A DNA stretch of 64,000 nt from Mermis nigrescens (GCA_036768485.1 JAVLUZ010000340.1:3841886-3905885), one strand, 5' to 3'. Counted from the stretch's first letter, positions 50,949 through 62,745 are shown. Made by a program: numbers and translations. Notes: generated by a model from the letters alone, not told the origin.

Positions 50949-53900
50949 ATTAGAAAAATCGGAAATCCAAGGAAAGTGAGAAAGAAAAACGACTTAAAAT
51001 AGACATTTTCGTCAAAATTGGTTGTAATTGTTTGAAAATACAGTTTTACGCATTATTTTATGATATTTAAGCATTCCAGCTAGTCGTCATTTTCGGATAA
51101 CAAGCACATTATTGTTTGATGTTGTTCTAGGATCGTCAGATGCAAAGCCAATGCATCGAAGAAGTACTTCTTTCTGAATTTGACGGACACCAGGTTGACC
51201 GAGGCATCCAAGCACTTTCGACTTTTTCAGCTCGACGACCTCAAAATGGAAAAAGCTTACAAGACAATGGAAATAAGAAGCACGATTTCCATGTTGTTGT
51301 CTCTGGATCGCAACAAAACAAGAAAAGCTACTGTTAACAGGTAAATTTGAATGCAAAAGTTTGTTATAAATAAGTCTAGGCTATTTTTTTCTTGTATTTT
51401 GTTTCTTAATTAATTTTGCACATTTCTAACATTTCTCATTCAGCTGTTATACTACTTGCGGATATAATTGATATTCTCGGTCACTTAATGATCAAATTTT
51501 TCCAGAAAGTGATTGTTTGGCTGAAGACTCGTCATTCATCGACCGTGAGGCCAAGCAGTGCCAGAGTAGGTTGTTTTGTGCTAAAACATTGATTATTAAT
51601 GGCGTTTATGATATGAATTTTTTTCATAGTCAAAGGTCATTTTAGATCCATAATTTGCATTAATTTCCTGTTGCATTAAATTTTAACTGTTCTTATGTTC
51701 TAGTTTGTTAGTTCCACCATGTTTTCTTTGTATATTTAAAAACGTTGAGAGTTGAACAAAAATTAGTTTTTCCAAAAAGTGTCTTATCTTAATATTGGTA
51801 CTTTTTATATTTATAAAGTCGCTTTCTAATCAATTTTTTCCCTGGATGACCACATTAGTATACTTTTTCTTGTATCGTTACATTACTTTATGTTATCCTT
51901 GTTTATCTATCTTTTTTCCCGTGAATTATTTTTTTGATTTATTTTTTTCATTTTTCTCTTCTTGTCATACATTGCTCCACCAGACATGAGCAATGGGAGC
52001 TTGAAGGGTCTACTCTACACCCCTAAAATGGATAATGTAAAATTTTCTCAGCAATAACAGGCAAAATAAAGCCCAAAACGGATGATAATCCAAATTTTTC
52101 TCGAAAAGAGCTTGAAATTAACTAGATACTGCAGCTTTACTTAATTTGTACGCTATTTCACTGCGTTGACCTTATTTGAAGTCATAAAGCTCCGAACAAG
52201 CTCAATTTTCGACTCCCCAGACTGTTCATCAGACCCGGTCTTAGGCTTTTGGGGGCCCTGTGCAAGGAAAAAATTTGGAGGCCCCTTGGTCTGGTGGCGG
52301 AAAACAATGAATACAAGCATGAGGCTAAACCATGACTTTTAAAAGTATCTGCTTTCATTGAGAAGTTATCAATCTGTTTCATCCTAGATGGTGAATTCAG
52401 AATTTTTGTGAAACACAACATCCCAACTTTATCCTCAAAGAGTCAAAAATTGGTACAACTTCGGTATTTACGTACAAAATACCGGTTTTTGCCGTTTGAA
52501 ATTTTTATTTGTTCAAAATTATTTCTTGTGCAAGATTCGAAAACTACTAGAATTTTAAACAACTTTCGCAGAATATTCTGAGCTGAAGAAGAGCCACATG
52601 GACCTCCTAGATAAAGGGGATAAGAGTTTTAAAGTCAAATAATCTTGACAACTAAGTTAGGCCAAAATCTTGAATTTAGAGTTTCTTAAAAGAAAAAATG
52701 AATATTTACTTTATTTTAATCGCAAAAAAATATGTCGTTCAATCCTACACTAGGCGCCATAAAATTTCGCCATATTCACGATGCCTTAATTAAAATTGAG
52801 CGCTTAGGAGACAGAAATCATACAAAAACTATAAATCTGGCGCAGAGCATCTAAAAATTTTGGGCTTGTTGGCTCAAAAATGTGTTGAATCTATTCTGAT
52901 GGTCTTCGAAATGCATTTAAGAATTTGCACATTGCGCTTTTTCTCCTCCGGGGGACTCTCATAGGAAATACTCTTCATTCAAAATTTTGGAGGACTGATC
53001 CCCCAGTCCTCTATTTGATACATGCTGCTGAAGCATAAGAATGATAACTTTTGCTGTCAAAAAATAATTCTTGAGGTAAAAATATACATAGCTTCCATCC
53101 TGACTGACAAAAATCTAAATCAATGTAAAAGATGGAACCCTTATTATGATGACCGATAGGATATAAAAGATCATTACAAGAACTATTTTTATTATCTTAC
53201 TAGTTGAGCTGCCCGGCGTTGCCCGGGCTGAACTTAGGCCTGATAGCTATATGGAATTAATATGTCTCTTGTATTTTTTATTTTTCAAGACTTTTGATGT
53301 TTTTGGGATATTTCTAAAAAAATTGTTGGTACAAACCATATTTTATTTTTTGGATTTTTTTAAAATGTCTTTTGTCAACCATTTTTTTGATCAAATCCAT
53401 ATTTTTGACGTTACAGAATGGTTTTGAAAATTGTTTAGCCATAATCATATTTTTGATGTTCTGGGGTGTTCTGGAAATTTTTTTAATAAAACCCATATTG
53501 TTGATGTTTTGGGATGTTTTGGAAATTTTTTTTCGTCAAACCATATTTTTGATGTTTTAGGATGTTTTGGAAAATTTTTTTAATCAAACCCATATTTTTG
53601 ATGTTTTGGGATGTTTTGGAAAATTTTTTTCGTCAAACCATATTTTTGATGTTTTAAAAATTTTTTGTTTGTTGTAGCAAAGGGTGTCATATATCACGTG
53701 ATATGTTATAGCTGATGGTATCTCCTATCTTATATCACTGCATGTTATGGCACAGACAGGGTATCTATACCAAACCTATCTTATAGCATTGCCTATCTCG
53801 TAGCACAGGGTATCTTATATCCCATACTATCTTATAACATTGCCTATCTTGCAGCTCGGGGTATCTTATATCACTTCCTATCTTATAGCATTGCCTATCT

Positions 53901-56900
53901 TGTAGCACGGAGTATCTTTTATAACGTTCTATCTTATAGCATTGCCTATCTTGTAGCACGGGGTGTCTTATATCACATCCTATCTTATAGTATTGCCTAT
54001 CCTGTAGCACAGAGTATCTTATATCACCTCCTATCTTATAGCATTGCTTATCTTGTTGCACATAGTATCTCATACCATGCCTATCTTATAAAATTGCCTA
54101 TGTTATAGCATCATTTGGTTAAACCCGTATTTTGATGTTTCACAGTGCCGACCAATGCTATAACATGTAACAATGTACATAGTGTCGCCAGGCATGCTCC
54201 TCTTGGCCGGGGTATCCCTATACAAACAGTATAAACTAATTTTTGAAAAAATAGCAAAAAATCGGCCATCTCCCGAAATCGTGGAGGCTTATAGCACAGG
54301 GGCCAAACCCTGCTCCATCCCTGCCCAGGGCCAATGGGTGCGTTTGTCAAAATTTCAAGATCGCTACGGCTCCTTCCCCCATTGGACCGACCTCGGCCCA
54401 AAATATCAGCCCACCAAATTTCATTGGGCCGGAGCCAACCCGGCACAAACATACGAACATACATACATACAAACAAACAAACTTTCAAAAATATATAGTA
54501 GATATCAAGTAAGTTGGGTCAATTTTTCGAAAAAATGTTGCGTCAAAGTAATTTTAAATAAAAATAGACAAAGTAAAACGTCAAAAAAGCGCTGTTTTGC
54601 ACGTAAAAGGTACATTTGTAGACCAATTTTGACTGCTTTTGGAAAAGTTGTGCTACCGCCCTCCTTAAGAAAATCCAAGATCCGCCACTGCTTGCGCATA
54701 TACTAAATTTCAGCTTACAAACTAACACTTTACTGGATAATACCTTTTTTGGAGCATATGTAACTACCACAAAATGTCAATTATCATAAGAACAGATTGT
54801 AAAAACCAAAAACTAAGAAAAACCGTAGGCACAAGTGAAACAGACTATAGCTGGCATGAGAAATTGGTGAGCAACGCCAAAAAATTTTTGAATTCACATA
54901 AACAGAGAGGTCACTTAGTGTCTATTTGCTGAACGGGAGCGTTAAAAAATGCAATCTCAGACGATTATGGCCAGTGGTGGATCTAGGATTTTCCTAAGGG
55001 TGGGCGGTACCCTGGAGGGGGACGGAACTCTGACCTGGCGGAAAAATTAGCCTGTTTTAACCCAAAAATCGCTAAAAATCGCTCAAAAATGCTAAATTTC
55101 GCGCACTAGCACCATTTAGGGCCAATGGGGGGATCGGCCGCCCCCTACACCCCGCCCCCTCTAAATCCGCCCCTGATTATGACGACCGCCCATTATCCAC
55201 TATATTTTTCCTTGCTTAGTCTTTTAGGGGCCCTCGGGGGCCCCCTTGTGGCCCCGGGGCCCTGTGCGGTTGCACACTTAGCACATGCCTAAGACCGGGC
55301 CTGTTGTTCATGATATGCAAGTATATTCCCAACTGAACATAAACGGGTATTGTGCTCGAATCTGTAGTGCTTAATGTGAAATATACACATTTGTAGGACA
55401 ATCGCATGCAGCACGCAAGATCTTGCCACTGCTGAACGATTTGGCTTTAAGTGAAAAATGCGAGAGCCAGGCGTGGGACGGAATTGAGATCCGACAAAAC
55501 GTTTCTATCGTCAACAGGGGCGTCTTTACATCTAGGCCATTCCAGAGGGGCGAAATCATCTGTGACTATAAGGCTAACCTCAGCAAAACGTTGGCATTCA
55601 ACGGCTGTCAAAAACAAGCAGCTGCTGGCGTGCATGGCAATGTAACTTTAGGCTTTATTTATCAATTTTCTACAAATTTTACTGACATAATTTAGAGAAA
55701 TCACTAATATAATAATAATAATCATAATAATCATAATAGATATGTTTCTTTATCATGAGTTTCTACTCACTTAATCAGTAAGGACTTCCTTCAAAATTTA
55801 TTAAAATTGCAAAAAATAGCGCAAAACTACCTTTTTACTTACATTCTGATAAACATCTTGAATTTTTGCGCCAAATATTCCTATTTCGCTTTCCCATCAC
55901 TTTTTTCTTTCCTTTTTTGTCAAGTTTTTCTAGATATAGTCGAAATTTTCTAAATCCTTTCATGTTTTTATGTTCTGGAAAGAAAGAAAGTGAGAACATC
56001 ATCGCAAACGTCTCAAATTTGTTTCAAAAATGACTTTTTTATGACAATGTGACGTTAAAAGCTTGCATCAGTGATCATTTGCTTAAAACCACATGGTGTT
56101 AATTGATACATGTTTTGATTTTTCTTTGCTCTAAAATGTTCTGCTTGCTTAGCTCGAAATTTCTGGGGGCTGGAGCCATAAATTTTTTAATAGTGCCCTT
56201 CTGGGCTGAAAACGATGAATATTCGATAAAAACACGATTATTAAGCGTTTCTGGTGATGCTGTTACTTTTTAGAACATAAAAACACAATAAAATTTGCAA
56301 AAAATCGAAAAATTGCACTATATTGACCAGAATATAGTCAGAAAAAGCGCCGAAAATTTTGCACTTTTGAGCCATCAGATCGCTAAAAAAGTTTAAATAT
56401 GGACACTTCCGATGATTTTTCTGAAAAAGTGCGAATTCTGGGGGTGTGAAGACCCTCAAACCAAACAAGATTGTGTATGTTTGTTTGTCTCTCTCTTTGT
56501 CGTCAGAAAATTTCTAATTTTTCAATTTGGGGGTTTATTATTCAAAATTTACGCGCACATCTAGTTTGGTTGAACCGCAAACCAGGAGCAAGTCAGCAAT
56601 ATTGTTTTGAAGTTCAAGTGAGATGAGATTTTTTTCTGTTTTCGTTACTGAATAATTTATCTTTTAATTGAATGGCCTGTCATACATACTTGTAGTAGTA
56701 ATTCCAATAATTTTGCTTAAATAAAATATGTAGCTACTTTTATGGAGGACCTCTGTCACATGAAGTTTTTCCTTTTTGAACAAAAAATCATATTCTTACC
56801 ATGCATGGACAGCAGAAAAATTCTTAAATGTCTGGATGGGGCAAAACCCCAAAAACTGATGAAAATAGCAATTCTGACGTCCAACGAGAATTATCGATTT

Positions 56901-57330
56901 CTGAGGGTCCGCCAGATTCTTGGGGTCCTACACTCCCATGCCCATGCATGGTTACTGCCTTTTTATCCCTTTGATTGTCCTTCCATTGATCTCTTCGAAA
57001 CAGAAAACCTTAAATGTCTAAGTTGTCGTTTTTTTAAACTTGATTAATATATTTTGAGGTATCGCCTGAACTTTGTGTTTGATGGCACGCAGTTCACGCT
57101 TGATGCGCACAGGGAGCCGGCTCCCGGACAGCCGCCGTCGTTTAGTCGCCTAATCAATCACTGTCATGGTCACAAGAGACCGTTCGCAAGGCTCCTAGGC
57201 GAAAAAGGCGGCAAAATTATGGTGCTGTTCAAAGCAACGACCAACATGGAAATGGGCGCACAGCTGCTTTGGAACTACGGCAACGAATTCACCAACATGC
57301 AGGGCAACGCCCTTGATTGCATGTGTGATA
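50949..57330 (+). CDS. SET-domain protein gene, partial (KMT5A/PR-Set7-like)
   Basis: Exons: 50949-50975 (tentative), 51131-51340, 51510-51565, 55397-55641 and 57059 to about 57330. The phase agrees from 50949 to 55641, using the acceptor aaag at 51509. The pre-SET part is helical (KMEKAYKTMEIRSTISMLL). The SET domain shows WDGIEI, NRGVFTSRPFQRGEIICDY, FTLDA, RLINHC and LWNYG, matching the start, the NH motif and the catalytic Tyr region of lysine methyltransferases of the KMT5A group. These transfer methyl groups from S-adenosylmethionine to lysine, in KMT5A to histone H4 K20. The target here is unknown. The Gly of the usual GRG is Asn. The junction 55641 to 57059 is out of phase (0 against 2), so an exon or bases are missing. 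The last visible exon runs into a MITE at 57448. The 5' start and 3' end were not found. Confidence 0.75.
53200..54510. repeat. Composite repeat with two tandem arrays
   Basis: Starts with TTGAGCTGCCCGGCGTTGCC and ends with tandem acatac/aacaaac words and atatatagtagat. Between them are an array of about 48-50 bp units (about 53300-53660, tttttgatgttttggg) and one of about 51 bp units (about 53765-54100, cttatagcattgcctatctt). The overall design looks like one transposable element family; I cannot assign the class. Confidence 0.6.
54972..55175. mobile_element. hAT-like MITE, family R2
   Basis: Starts CAGTGGTGGATCTAGG and ends AAATCCGCCCCTG. The flanks attatggc (54964-54971) and attatgac (55176-55183) agree at 7 of 8. 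A right-end R2 fragment ending CAAGATCCGCCACTG lies just upstream at about 54510-54691. Confidence 0.8.
55642..57058. other. Interval between SET exons
   Basis: Holds an (ATA/ATC)n-like simple repeat near 55707-55740 and an R1-like degraded repeat at about 56150-56460. A missing SET exon may lie here, but no candidate of the right phase convinced me. Confidence 0.4.
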
Positions 57331-57447
57331 ACTTTTTATCGTACAATTTTTTGTACTTTTGTTTCCCATTTCACGCAATCTTGCGGTTTCCGCATATGAA
57401 TTTTTGCAGAACAACAGTTTTTCGTAATGCTTTTATGTTCCTATCAA

Positions 57448-57618
57448 CAGGCATGTAGCTCTGGGGAAAGGAGGGGGTCCGGACTCCCCAAAATTCAGAA
57501 AAAACCGGAAAAATGGGACTTTTTAAACGTTATTTTGTGCTATTTTTGGTTTTTTTGGCTTAGTCCCCCTCAAAATTAGTGTTGATCCCCCAAAATAGGA
57601 TGGCCAGCTACGTGCCTG
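57448..57618. mobile_element. hAT-like MITE, family R5
   Basis: Starts CAGGCATGTAGCTCTGGGG and ends CCAGCTACGTGCCTG, with a perfect 8-bp TSD cctatcaa (57440-57447 and 57619-57626). Confidence 0.88.
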
Positions 57619-58095
57619 CCTATCAAGCGTTAGGTTTGCCATTTGTTTTTAGTAAGAGCATTTCTTACGTACCTACAAGAAAACCACAAGGTTATGCTTA
57701 ACGGACTGTTGTGTTTTTCTGCAAATGAGTAAAACTGGTACATTAATGCTCATTGACACTGAACTATACATATACGCCCTAGGTACTTGCTTTAGAAAGA
57801 AACTAGCTTAGATAATACATAACATGGTCGGGTTAGGTTATTAGTTATTATTGTAATTAGTTACTCTGGCTAGGCCAGAGCTTCTGAGCTAATCTTGAGC
57901 TAAAATGGCATCCAAAAACTGATATAAAGTTAAAATGGTGCGTGATAGTTTCGAGTCTTTAGAAAAGTTTTCCTTTTTCAGCCATTTCATGCCTTAATTC
58001 TGTTTGATCAGAAATTTTTATACTTTGTAATTTTGGGTTCATCATCACCCCACATGGGCTTAGCGGTCTGCGTTGTGCTTACAACTATATTCCTT

Positions 58096-59326
58096 GGAAC
58101 AAAATCCTGGATACGGGCCTGCGTTTGCCACTAGACGGTTGCAGTTCCCCATAGCTCTAAAAACTCAAAACTTAAAAAGTCTCATAAATGTCAGTCAAGT
58201 TTAAATATGTATTCAAACAAATAAAGTTTTTTCAAAATAATTTTTTTAAACATCTAAGCGAGAACTTTCGCTTTCATTGGACATTTAGCGATTCGAATCT
58301 CTATCCAGGTAGGCAAGCAATGCAAATAAATGTTAGTTACCAAACTCGGCACTGAGCTCGAGCTATCAAATCCTCGATTTTTTTTTGAAAAAATCATGCG
58401 TTTTTTTGGCCGTTTTTGTTTAAAAAGCATCTAACATTGCATAGTACAAAATCCTATTTTCAGTGAAAAATCTCAAAAAAATCACGCAAACAAAGCAAAG
58501 CTCATAAACCATACAAAAACTCACGGTTGGCAACACTGGTATGCGAATTTAGCACGGTTACAGTAACTATTGGGTTTTGCTATAGGGTCAGGTAATTATC
58601 GCTTCGAGGACTTATGAAAAATTACATCAATCTTGTTTTGAAAAATTACATCAATCTTGTTTTGAAAAGTTACATCAATCTTGTTTTGAAAAGTTACATT
58701 AATCTTGTTTTGAAAAGTTACATCAATCTTGTTTTGAAAAATTACATCAATCTTGTTTTGAAAAGTTATATCAGTCTTGTTTTGAAAGGTTCCATCAATC
58801 TTGTTCTGAAAAGTTACATCAATCTCGCTTTGAAAAGTTACATCAATCTTGTTTCGAAAAGTTACATCAACCTCACTTTGAAAAATTACATCATTCATGT
58901 TTTGAAAAGTTACATCAATCTTGTTTTGAAAAATTACATCAATCTTGCTTTCAAAAGCTACATCAATCTTGTTTTGAAAAATTACATCAATCTTGTTTTG
59001 AAAAGTTACATCAATCTTGTTTTGAAAAAAGAGATTGTCTTTTTGAAAAGTGAGGTTAATGTTGTCACTATAGCTTACAGTACAGAACGTTCTAAAAACC
59101 AAAGGATGCGCAACTTTGATCAGCAATTTCAATCGAAGAGGTCCAAAATATTGAATTATTACATCAATTGTTGGGAACCATTAATTGAATTTGCATCGTT
59201 TCGACAGAACAGAAACGATATAACTTTTCAAAATACTGTGCTAAAATTAATGTACTTTTTCAAGTTATCAGGCTCGAGTTTTTAAAATGTTACATCGAAC
59301 ATTATTTAAATTTTTACATTAAAACT
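58096..59326 (-). repeat. R7 repeat, right copy (uninterrupted)
   Basis: Reverse complement of 42806-44855 without the foldback element, so it preserves the empty site (around 58332-58345). It has about 17 minisatellite units against about 7 on the left. Its outer edge carries an R3-type end CCTGGATACGGGCCTG. Confidence 0.88.
58616..59030 (-). repeat. 24-bp minisatellite, about 17 units
   Basis: Same unit as 43120-43284 in inverse orientation, with scattered substitutions. Open frames on both strands (KSYINLVL and KIDVTFQN periodicities) are artefacts of the 24-bp unit. Confidence 0.95.
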
Positions 59327-59389
59327 ACGCCAGTAGTTATACCTGGCCCCATGAGGTGCAATGGTTAAGCATAGGCAATTCTTTAAAAT

Positions 59390-59560
59390 AGCCTATGTTA
59401 TAACATAGGCTAATGCTATAACATATACAATGGTTAAGGATAGGCGAGGGGTGGAGCCTTGCTCCCTGAGATAAGGGTCAGGGAGGAATGGTTAAGGATA
59501 GCCAATGGTTTGAGATAGGCAATGGTTAAGGATAGGCAGTGGTTAAGGATAGGACATAGT
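59390..59560 (+). repeat. Degenerate taggcaatggttaagga repeats
   Basis: Units of about 19 bp built on gataggcaatggttaag, interrupted by non-repeat sequence. Confidence 0.6.
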
Positions 59561-59579
59561 TGAGGAGTGGGAGGGGTCA

Positions 59580-59960
59580 AAATTGGCACAATGCCAAGCC
59601 TAAGTGTAAAGTTAAGCCTAAGTGTAAACTAATTGTGAATGTAAACTAGGTGTAAACTAAACCTAGCTGAACTAGGTGTAAACAAAGCCAACCAGGGCCA
59701 CCCCTTTTGCCTGCGGGTCCTCAGCAAGGGAGGGGGAAGTCCCCTAAAATGTAGCAGTGGGCCGCTCTTGCTACCACTGACACTCAGTCTAAAAATTGCC
59801 TTGAATATGCCAAAGCATGGCAAAACTTAGCAGAAAAATTGTGTGCCAGGGGTCCGCTCTTGCTACCCCTGTCACTCAGTCTTGAATATATCTAAAATGT
59901 GTTAAAGTAAGACAAAACTAAGCCCAAGGATTGGATGTGAGTGTAAAGTAAGCCTAGCTG
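59580..59960 (+). repeat. Direct duplication with ctcttgctacc words
   Basis: Two related blocks of about 100 bp (around 59755-59825 and 59850-59915) share the order ccgctcttgctacc, ctgacactcagtct/ctgtcactcagtct, and gaatat. Short taagcctaagtgtaaa words surround them. Confidence 0.5.
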
Positions 59961-60011
59961 CGCTAGGGGTTAAAGTGGACCTATGCACAAAAGACGTGTT
60001 GATATATAGGT

Positions 60012-60110
60012 TTGACTTCCCGGTCCTTCGTCACTTCCCGGTCCGTCAAATTCCCGGTCCTTCGTCACTTCCCAGTCCTTCGAATTCCCGGTCCTTTGAC
60101 TTCCCGATCC
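60012..60110 (+). repeat. Short tandem cttcccggtccttcgtca array
   Basis: Five imperfect units of about 18-21 bp, C/T-rich, unlike the AT-rich surroundings. Confidence 0.75.
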
Positions 60111-61585
60111 TTGCTTGAGCCGCAGAAAACGGTACCATTATACAGAAAAGATAGGACAACTTTTTCAACCAAATTTGAGAATTTTAGTACATTTAAGCGT
60201 ATAACTTCCGATCAGCTGGTATTTGTTAATGAAATAAATAGCACAAATGATCACAATTCATTTAGCTAGCTCAAAAATAGTCCATCTTTTATGTTATAAC
60301 ATGCCTACAGTGTGACAGTCAGTCAAAGTTGATGAACCTGCTCACCATTGAATAACTCATTTCAGTGAAGTGAGGTTTTTTGAGATGAATTCAAGAACCA
60401 CTGAACGGATTTTGATGAAATAAAGTGTTTTAGATATACAATCTTGGAATGAAACTATTTTGCCAAAAAGTATAGCTAGCCTATGTCTACAGTATGCTAG
60501 ACTCGAAAAAGTGCTCAAACTTTGCTTAGTCACTACATTAAGTTTCATATTTTGGAAAATAGCAAAATAGTTAGATATTTTAGTGCTCTAAATTTCACTC
60601 TTTTTTGTTTTTCGTGTTTCTGCATAGTTCGTCCTGCAATTTCAATTGAATTTTTTCCAATATGGCTGCCCTCATAAGGTGTGCATTTTACTCGCGCTAT
60701 TTTTTCATACTTTTTAATGTTTAAGCACATTTTAGAAACCCCCAAAAAATCTTGTTTGAATGATAGCCTATTTGTCTGATTTACTAAAGAATTCCAGTTT
60801 TTCAATATGGCCATCAGAAAGGCTGTCATACTGTAGATTTTGATCTTTTCAGCTGTTATTCTGTGAGTTTCTGACATATTTCAAAAATTCATTCAGTAAA
60901 TAGCTAGAAAATTTAATGTTCTCAACGAGCTATGTCTCATGTTCTAAATCCTTCTCGTTTGTTTAGGAAAGTTCAAAAACCTCAAAATTATTCATTGTAT
61001 TGTGAAAATGCCGTGCATAGCAAATAATGGACCAATTGAGCTAAAGTCTTGGTTTTGGATCGAATCAAACATATGCTGTAGAGATTGTTGATTATGGGTC
61101 ATGGTCGAGAAAATCTAGTAGTTTTACTGATTTTCGCTATTTTTACATCAAAATACACTGTTTTTGGCTCAAGTAACTCAATGGTAGTTTCTACATTTGT
61201 CTTGCAAAGGAGATCAAAATCAACTTATATACCTACTGTAAAACTGAATACATGAGGAAGAATAGCTCAAACTGATCATACACCTTGAACAAAGTGTGTA
61301 CTATTTGTAGAGCTGAGCACAAAGCAGTTCACACTATTATGATTAGGTAGGTCTCCAAGGCTATTCTTCTATGCTGAGGAGTTTCACAAAACCTTTCATT
61401 TCAATACGATTAATGCCTCAGAAACATAATTAAGATGTATTATCAACTTTACTTGGTTCATGCACTTCTTTTTTATTTGTGTAACTTAAGGTAAAGTGTG
61501 CACTTAATTCAATTACATGTGAGCATTGAAAATGGCCTATAGGTTTTAGAACAATTAGAAAGAAAGTATAGGCAAACTGAGCAGT
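60111..61585. other. No gene recognised
   Basis: Non-repetitive AT-rich sequence. A 110-codon - strand frame at 60545-60877 is basic but has no domain that I know; I do not call it. Confidence 0.35.
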
Positions 61586-61975
61586 TTAGAAAAAAGTGTG
61601 CAGAGTTTCGAAAAAAGTGTGCAGAGTTTCGAAAAAAGTGTGCAGAGTTTCGAAAAAAGTATGCAGAGTTTGAATAAAAGTGTGCAGACTTTTGAAAAAA
61701 GTGTGCAGAGTTTCGAAAAAAGTGTCCAGAGTTTCGTAAAAAGTGTGCAGAGTTTCGGAAAAAGTGTGCAGAGTTTCGGAAAAAGTGTGCAGAGTTTGGA
61801 ACATTTTTTACACGTCATAACATAGGAACTGTACAGAGTTTCGGAAAAAGTGTACAGAATTTCGGAAAAAGTGTGCAGAGTTTCGAAAAAAGTGTTCAGA
61901 GATTGGAAAAAAATGTGCAGAGTTTGGAAAAAAGTGTGCAGAGTTTTGGAAAAAATGTGCAGAGTTTGGAAAAAT
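61586..61975. repeat. 21-bp minisatellite (gtgtgcagagtttcg unit)
   Basis: About 17 units, each GTGTGCAGAGTTTCG followed by A6, interrupted once near 61803-61830. As the unit is divisible by three, frames stay open on both strands (EKSVQSF, ETLHTFF) and are not genes. Confidence 0.93.
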
Positions 61976-62509
61976 ACCGAGAATATTAAAACATATTTTG
62001 GGGTTATTAAAAATGTCATTATCATTCAGCCAACTATAGTATAATAGAGACATGTAGTTTAAGTGGGTCGGCCTGAGTTCAACACTTATTCAGGGCTAAG
62101 ACTGACAGACGAGAATGATTTGGTCAAAAACACTTTTTGCTTTGACATAGTTTTCAAATAGATTATACAGGTATATTAGACTTAACAATTTGATGCCGTA
62201 GGCATGTCTTCAAGACAGAAACACGAGAATAAGCATTTAGTGTGGCCTACTTGGGTAGTGTGGCTGTAAAGTAATTTATCAGTCAGCCAATTTTCATAGA
62301 GATATTTATTATTTGCATACATACTTGCTAAATAACTGTCCAAGCTGTTTGTTGGCTATAATATTCATTGTTGCAACCCTTCATACATGTAGGAAAACAT
62401 TGCATTTTCATGGACTAGAAACATAAAGACCACAATACTGTTAGGTAGTCTTAAACAATATACTACGTACAGTAGGCAAAGTCTGTTGAATTTATAAGAG
62501 TGCTTGTAA

Positions 62510-62745
62510 AGTTTAGAACATTTTTGTAAAGTTTAAAACATTTTTGTAAAGTTTGGAACATTTTTGTAAAGTTTTTAACATTTTTGGTAAAGTTTGGAAC
62601 ATTTTCTGTAAAGTTTGGAACATTTTTGTAAGGTTTGGAACATTTTTGTAAAGTTTGGAACACTTTTGTAAAGTTTGCAATATTTTTGTAAAGTTTGGAA
62701 CATTTTTTGTAAAGTTTGGAACAAAGCTTGTAAAATTTGGAACAA
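62510..62745. repeat. 20-bp minisatellite (gtaaagtttggaacattttt unit)
   Basis: About 12 units with single-base length variation in the T run. Open - strand frames here are repeat artefacts. Confidence 0.92.

Larger units (their letters stand above)
52230..55303. mobile_element. R8: 3 kb hAT-like element in the SET gene intron, with nested insertions
   Basis: Left end CAGACCCGGTCTTAGGC, right end GCCTAAGACCGGGCCTG, 16 of 17 bases complementary. The flanks ctgttcat (52222-52229) and ttgttcat (55304-55311) agree at 7 of 8 positions. Both ends lead inward into gggggccc-type sequence. Inside lie tandem arrays (53200-54510), an R2 fragment and an intact R2 MITE (54972-55175). No hAT transposase recognised. 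Confidence 0.65.

Noticed and set aside
53765..54073. 102-codon frame rich in QDRQCYKI
   Set aside because: Translation of a roughly 51-bp tandem array, not a protein repeat.
58616..59030. CRISPR-like repeat array
   Set aside because: Units are contiguous with no unique spacers, in a eukaryotic context.
58596..59285. Long open frames on both strands (178 and 223 codons)
   Set aside because: They are generated by the 24-bp minisatellite, whose length is divisible by three; residues repeat every eight positions.
60545..60877. 110-codon - strand frame
   Set aside because: No domain, no splice or promoter context, and similar lengths arise by chance in this window.
61555..62053. 156-codon - strand frame rich in Leu/Cys/Thr/Phe
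   Set aside because: Pure translation of the 21-bp minisatellite; open on both strands.
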